In this document: positions 59,843 through 64,000 of the stretch, piece by piece
Numbering within the stretch: the stretch's first letter is position 1
How the letters are laid out: each line of letters starts with the position of its first letter
Source: Mucilaginibacter flavus
Lineage (GTDB): Bacteria; Bacteroidota; Bacteroidia; Sphingobacteriales; Sphingobacteriaceae
Assembly (NCBI RefSeq): GCF_030409315.1
Contig: NZ_JAUFPS010000043.1
Coordinates: 119,596-183,595, forward strand
Direction of reading: 5' to 3'
DNA length: 64,000 nt
Notes under the pieces: model-generated
Seen by the model: only the letters and a program-made list of their open reading frames with translations
Databases searched by the model: none
Told to the model about the DNA's origin: nothing
Program-made: the position numbers and the translations under genes

Positions 59843-60853
59843 TTATTTTCTATTCAAAATCTGCTTGTACAGCCCTAAATAATCTCCCACCATCTTCTCG
59901 CATGAAAACTGTGAACTTGCCCAATCGTGGCAATCCTCTCGGCTAATTTGATCTAACCACTCTACGGCGTCGACAGCTTCATCAACACCATTAACCAGGA
60001 AGCCGGTTTGTCCATCCTGAATAAGTTCGGGCATCGATCCTTTGTTAAAGGCTATCACCGGGATACCGCATAACATGGCTTCGGCCACGCTCATGCCAAA
60101 AGGTTCATTAAAACTAATTGGGTGTAGCAGCGCGTAGGCTTTGCCTAAAAGTTCCTTGCGTTTATCTGGCCCAGCCTGGCCAATAAATTGAATTTGGTCT
60201 GATAAAAAAGGCTCCACCTTTTCCCGGTAGTAATTTTCATCTTGTATAATGCCGGCTATCAATAATTGGCGTTTGCTTTTCATCGCTATCTGGATAGCTT
60301 CGGCGGTGCCTTTATCGGGATGGATGCGGCCAAAGTATAACAGGTAATCGTCCGGCTCATCATAAAACTGAAAATCTCTGGTATCCAATCCATTGTAAAC
60401 GGTGGCCAGGTAGCTGAGTTCTGGACTACGATCAGCATCGCTGATGGATACATAATGCCCAATGTTGTTATATTTTTTATAAACCGGGATGATCTTCGGC
60501 GATGAAAAACCATGTATGGTAGTAATCATCGGCGTTTTAATTAACCCGGAATACGTGAGCGGTAAAAAGTCGAAGTTGTTATGAATAATATCAAAGTCGC
60601 CGGCTTTTTCCATCAGGTTACTGATGTGCAGGCACTCCAATACTTTGGCATCCTGTGTACGGTCTTCTTCATACCCGGTTTTACATATGGCATCTAACTT
60701 GCCGCCGGTTATTGAATCGCCGGTGGCAAAAAGCGTTACTTCAACGCCGAGTTTTATCAGCCCTTCGGCAATATTTGACGCTATTTGTTCCCAGGGACCG
60801 TAATGCCTGGGCGGTGTGCGCCAGGCTACGGGGGCTAAAACGGCTACCTTCAT
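59843..60853 (-). CDS. Glycosyltransferase family 4
   Basis: A 336-residue GT-B enzyme. The N-terminus MKVAVLAPVAWRTPPRHYGP with the PPRHYGP(W) loop is a distinct GT4 subgroup signature. The C-terminal domain includes LLYFGRIHPDKGTAEAIQIA, IQFIGQAGP and the E-x7-E motif of FNEPFGMSVAEAMLCGIPVI. Its ATG directly abuts the stop of the upstream 758-residue transferase gene, so the two are strictly co-transcribed and probably act on one glycan. Convergent with the GH130 gene. Confidence 0.9.
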   Translation of the reverse strand: MKVAVLAPVAWRTPPRHYGPWEQIASNIAEGLIKLGVEVTLFATGDSITGGKLDAICKTGYEEDRTQDAKVLECLHISNLMEKAGDFDIIHNNFDFLPLTYSGLIKTPMITTIHGFSSPKIIPVYKKYNNIGHYVSISDADRSPELSYLATVYNGLDTRDFQFYDEPDDYLLYFGRIHPDKGTAEAIQIAMKSKRQLLIAGIIQDENYYREKVEPFLSDQIQFIGQAGPDKRKELLGKAYALLHPISFNEPFGMSVAEAMLCGIPVIAFNKGSMPELIQDGQTGFLVNGVDEAVDAVEWLDQISREDCHDWASSQFSCEKMVGDYLGLYKQILNRK

Positions 60854-63130
60854 TTAGCAGATTTCTAATTTCTGCCCGTACTTATTATACTCATATTCCA
60901 GCTCAAAGGCCTTCAATACTGTAAGGTGCGATATGAGGTAAGCGAGTGTACTTTCGGCACCCTGGTTTCGGTTGATGCCTGTTGGCAGTAATCCATCGCA
61001 GCAGCCTTTGGTCTCATGGTCATACAGCGGCGCGCGCAGTGTGTTTTCGCCCAGGAACCATTTGTAGCTTAAAAACATTTTCTCTACATATTGCGGCACC
61101 CTGAATATCTGGTACGCCTGGAAATGCATCAGCACCATAGCCATAGTTTCAATAGCCTGCTGATCAAACGTAGGGAAGGTGCCCCCACGATAATACCATC
61201 CATCATTACCTACCGGACTTAAATATCCGTTAGCCAACGTTAGCTTATCCAAAAATGCCATGGTGGCCATGGCTATCTCTTTAGCGCGCTCATTACCTGT
61301 AATTTCGCATGAGTGTAGCAACGCCAAAGGAAGGATAGCATTATCATAAGTCATCTTTTCCTCAAACCATTGCCAATCCTCAGCCTGATTTTTATCGTAA
61401 GCGTCGATGAGCGGCTGGGTAAGGTCCTTTAAAATCTGGATCATACCATCATCAGTAGGTACAGCCTGCAGGTATAAGCTGATACCGATGATGGTATTGG
61501 CCATTCCCCTTAAATGAGTTAATGCTTTAAAGTGCGGTACCGATTTATGAAAAATTTCTAATGCAAATTCACGGTAAGAATTGCTGGCAGCGCAATCTAT
61601 TAAATAACCTAAAGACCAGATAGTACGGCCAAAAGAGTCTTCAGAACCAACCTCATCCAGGTATCGCCTGTCAAAACTTAAAAAGTTGCGGAAGTTACCG
61701 TCATCTGTTTGCATGTAGTGAATGTAACTGAGGTAGATGGGCAATAGTTCAAATGCTTCAGGGCTTTTGCTGCGTTGATAAGCCATTAAGGCCATGATAA
61801 GCGCGCGGGCATTATCATCCAGGCAATATCCCTCTTTTAAATTGGGGATACCATATTTAGCATGTTGCACAATGCCTGTATCGTCGGTTAAGCGCAATAC
61901 GTGGGTAAGGCTGAATTTTGGCAATATCTCCGGGTCGACTATGCTGTTCTTTAAAATTTTATCGCTAAAATCAAAACGCACGCTGGCTTCCTGTGCTACC
62001 TTAATAAATTCGGCGCCTACAACCGGCCAGCGCAGGTGTAAGCCATATTGATAGGCGTTTTCTTTTAGCTCATTTAAAACGCGGTCCTGGTCTAAAAGCT
62101 CAATGCAGATATCAGCCAGCGCATCCGAGTTTTTAAAGTCGAACAAGCGGCCGCGTTTATCGGCCAATAATTCGGTAGCGTGCCAGTACGGAGTTGATAC
62201 CACCGCAGCGCCCGAGCCTACGGCGTATGATAATGTACCGCTGGTGATCTGCGCCTCATTTAAGTAAGGGGTTACGTAAATTTCGCAGGCGGTGAGGTAA
62301 TTCACCAGCTCTTCTTCCGAAACAAATTTGTTGATGAAAGCCAGGTTTTTAGATACGCCCAATTGTGCGGCCAGTGTTTTCAAATGATCACGGTATTCCT
62401 CGCCCGAGTTTTTGATAACGCCGGGATGGGTGTTCCCTAATATCACGTACATGGTATCCGGGTGTTTCTCTACAATTTTAGGCAAGGCTCTCACCACGGT
62501 TTCGAGGCCCTTGTTGCGGCTAATCAACCCAAAAGTTAACAACACCCGGCGGTTTTTAAATGCCGATAGGTTTTTAACTGGGTTTTCTTTTGGAGCCTCC
62601 ACATCAGGCACACCATGTTCAATAATCTGGATCTTTTCTGCCGGGATTTCATAAATGGTAGTCAAAAACTCCACCGCACGCTGGCTCATTACAACGATCT
62701 TTGACGATTGCTCGGCAATTTCGCGGATGATGATGCGCTGTACATAACTGGGATCTTTAAGGATAGTATGTAATATGGAGATCAATGGTTTTTCTAACCG
62801 GTTGATTAACGGTAATATATAGATGCCGCTTTCGCCGCCATAAATACCAAATTCATGCTCCATAATACAAACATCGGCACTGCTGGTATTAATGTAATTG
62901 GCCGCACGGATATAATCCTTTTGGTGGTTTTGACGGATAACATATTTTACTTCATCGGGGGACTCGTACTCCTGCAAGCTTTCAGAATCGTTAAGCGCTA
63001 CCACAAAACCACCCTGGGCAAGCGAATGCCTATCGGGGAAGTTGGCGTTTATGGCGCGCATTAAATTGTTATTGAATGTAGCTAAGCCGCACTCGCGAGG
63101 AGGGTAAGTAGATATGTAAGCGATTTTCAT
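60854..63130 (-). CDS. GT4 glycosyltransferase fused to a helical toroid domain
   Basis: A 758-residue two-part protein. Residues 1 to about 380 form a GT4 unit: MKIAYISTYPPRECGLATFN, LTFGLISRNKGLETVVRALP, MYVILGNTHPGV and YVTPYLNEAQITSGTLSYAV. Residues from about 400 onward look like an (alpha/alpha)6 barrel: LTDDTGIVQHAKYGIPNLKE, YCLDDNARALIMALMAYQ, SFGRTIWSLGYLIDCAAS, EEKMTYDNAILPLALLHS and TFDQQAIETMAMVLMHF, a fold used by many glycoside hydrolases. The start of that part, with YCLDDNAR, resembles the conserved core of such barrels. The fusion suggests coupled transfer and trimming of a glycan. Activity is not assigned. Confidence 0.82.
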   Translation of the reverse strand: MKIAYISTYPPRECGLATFNNNLMRAINANFPDRHSLAQGGFVVALNDSESLQEYESPDEVKYVIRQNHQKDYIRAANYINTSSADVCIMEHEFGIYGGESGIYILPLINRLEKPLISILHTILKDPSYVQRIIIREIAEQSSKIVVMSQRAVEFLTTIYEIPAEKIQIIEHGVPDVEAPKENPVKNLSAFKNRRVLLTFGLISRNKGLETVVRALPKIVEKHPDTMYVILGNTHPGVIKNSGEEYRDHLKTLAAQLGVSKNLAFINKFVSEEELVNYLTACEIYVTPYLNEAQITSGTLSYAVGSGAAVVSTPYWHATELLADKRGRLFDFKNSDALADICIELLDQDRVLNELKENAYQYGLHLRWPVVGAEFIKVAQEASVRFDFSDKILKNSIVDPEILPKFSLTHVLRLTDDTGIVQHAKYGIPNLKEGYCLDDNARALIMALMAYQRSKSPEAFELLPIYLSYIHYMQTDDGNFRNFLSFDRRYLDEVGSEDSFGRTIWSLGYLIDCAASNSYREFALEIFHKSVPHFKALTHLRGMANTIIGISLYLQAVPTDDGMIQILKDLTQPLIDAYDKNQAEDWQWFEEKMTYDNAILPLALLHSCEITGNERAKEIAMATMAFLDKLTLANGYLSPVGNDGWYYRGGTFPTFDQQAIETMAMVLMHFQAYQIFRVPQYVEKMFLSYKWFLGENTLRAPLYDHETKGCCDGLLPTGINRNQGAESTLAYLISHLTVLKAFELEYEYNKYGQKLEIC

Positions 63131-63403
63131 TTTTAGATGTAGGGTATTAAAATATGGTTGTATAATTAAACAACCGGATAAAGGGCTTTGTTTAATTATT
63201 GACTATAAAAAGATGCGTTTGTATGCTTTTTTACAGCGATTTAGTCTTTATGGCAAGCTTTTCATAGTTATTATTGATAAGACATAAACCATACCATTTT
63301 AACTCAAACTAAATTTTTTGAGATATTATTTAATACGGTAACTGAAAAGTTACGGCAAAGGCTAACTATTAGCTTGCATTAATAAACCGCTAACCAAATT
63401 ACT

Positions 63404-63411
63404 TACCTTTG
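63404..63411 (+). promoter_or_regulatory. -7 box abutting arfB
   Basis: TACCTTTG (TAnnTTTG) ends 4 nt before the arfB ATG. If used, the transcript would be leaderless or nearly so. The upstream 285 bases contain no gene and no clear -33 element. Confidence 0.35.
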
Positions 63412-63415
63412 AAAA

Positions 63416-63826
63416 ATGAACCTGAATAAAGCCGACCTGCAAAATGAGGTCACTTACAAAACATCGCGCAGCGGGGGCAAGGGAGGCCAAAACGTAAACA
63501 AAGTATCGAGCAAGGTAGAGTTGCTGTTTGATATCCAGGCATCGTTGCTTTTTACAGATAATGAAAAACTGTTACTTACCGATAAACTGCAAACCCGCTT
63601 TAACAAAGATGGCCTGGTACAGGTTATTTGTGATGAAGAACGCAGCCAATATCTGAATAAAGAAAAAGCTGTTGAACGCCTTATAGCGCTTTTAAGTCGT
63701 GCGCTACAGATTCAAAAGGTACGCAAACCCACCAAAGTAAGCAAAGCCGCCAAAGCTGCCCGCTTAGACAATAAAAAGAAACTATCTGCCAAAAAGGAAG
63801 GACGGAGAAATTTGGGGGACGAATAG
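63416..63826 (+). CDS. arfB: Ribosome-rescue peptidyl-tRNA hydrolase ArfB
   Basis: A 136-residue class I release-factor-like protein that frees ribosomes stalled on truncated mRNAs. TSRSGGKGGQNVNKVSSKV holds the catalytic GGQ (23-25) that hydrolyses peptidyl-tRNA. There is no codon-recognition domain. The C-terminus is a long basic tail (KVRKPTKVSKAAKAARLDNK, KKKLSAKKEGRR) that enters the empty mRNA channel in the ArfB family. Length is normal. Confidence 0.93.
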   Translation: MNLNKADLQNEVTYKTSRSGGKGGQNVNKVSSKVELLFDIQASLLFTDNEKLLLTDKLQTRFNKDGLVQVICDEERSQYLNKEKAVERLIALLSRALQIQKVRKPTKVSKAAKAARLDNKKKLSAKKEGRRNLGDE

Positions 63827-63830
63827 TTTA

Positions 63831-63866
63831 GATGTGCAAATGTGCGGATTTCAGATGTGCAGATTT
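63831..63866 (+). repeat. TGCAGATGTGC dispersed repeat, copy 3
   Basis: Begins 4 nt after the arfB stop: GATGTGCAAATGTGCGGATT, then TCAGATGTGCAGATTT. Same family and same sense orientation relative to the gene as the copies after gyrB and the OmpH-like gene. Confidence 0.75.
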
Positions 63867-64000
63867 TTGTCTGAACCGGGATTAAACAGATTTATCCGAT
63901 TTAGGGATTTCATCTGCTGTCTCGTCCTGAAAAAAGTTTACGTTTTTTTTCTTTAATCCTGTTAGTTGTTTACAAATATAGATTAATCCCAAATACGCTT

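Noticed and set aside
63867..64000. Possible further repeat after the third TGCAGATGTGC copy (GTCTGAACCGGGATTAAACA region)
   Set aside because: It resembles a dispersed repeat I have seen in Bacteroidota genomes, but there is no second copy in the window and the right end is cut by the window.

Overview
The window looks like a chromosomal segment of a Bacteroidota bacterium, most likely a Sphingobacteriaceae member such as Mucilaginibacter or Pedobacter. The support is indirect but consistent. There are no clear Shine-Dalgarno sites. Several genes have the TAnnTTTG -7 box typical of the phylum. There is a lipoprotein TamA variant (TamL type) next to TamB, and many short A/T-rich intergenic palindromes. 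Genus is inferred from gene style, not proven.

Left part (1-24072) is the downstream end of a surface polysaccharide locus plus its sugar-nucleotide supply. It opens with the 3' end of a GT4 glycosyltransferase and a WecG/TagA-type transferase. A long gene-poor stretch follows, holding two secreted proteins on the minus strand: a beta-helix protein and a sialidase-fold lipoprotein. Next comes a plus-strand run for Kdo (kpsF, kdsA, a cytidylyltransferase-RraA fusion, kdsC), dTDP-rhamnose (rfbB, rfbC, rfbD, rfbA), GDP-fucose (gmd, fcl) and UDP-glucuronate (an animal-type UGDH). After an L-2-hydroxyglutarate oxidase and a DUF1800/DUF1501 pair, manC completes the GDP-mannose supply needed by gmd.

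Middle part (24200-48947) is mostly housekeeping: cysDN, miaA, a pRiA4b ORF-3-like protein, a CCA-adding-type enzyme, a GT4, a YrdC protein, dapD, an S4 protein, guanine deaminase, an OmpH-like lipoprotein, a beta-barrel/lipoprotein pair and gyrB. A PadR regulator follows, with two related membrane proteins behind an obvious palindromic operator. Then come a retropepsin-like protease and the tamL/tamB pair.

Right part (49175-63826) holds dnaE, an unknown coiled-coil membrane protein, thioredoxin, a DUF58 protein, a frameshifted secreted protein, an OmpR-type two-component system, a GH130-GT4-GT4/toroid glycan cluster, and arfB.

Intergenic spaces are unusually rich in long inverted repeats and dispersed repeat families. 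One family occurs three times, each copy a few bases after a stop codon and in the same orientation as the gene. No rRNA, tRNA, CRISPR array, prophage or intact insertion sequence was seen. The most interesting candidates are the cytidylyltransferase-RraA fusion sitting where kdsB is expected, the self-regulated PadR membrane operon, the GH130/GT4 cluster and the stop-codon-linked repeat.
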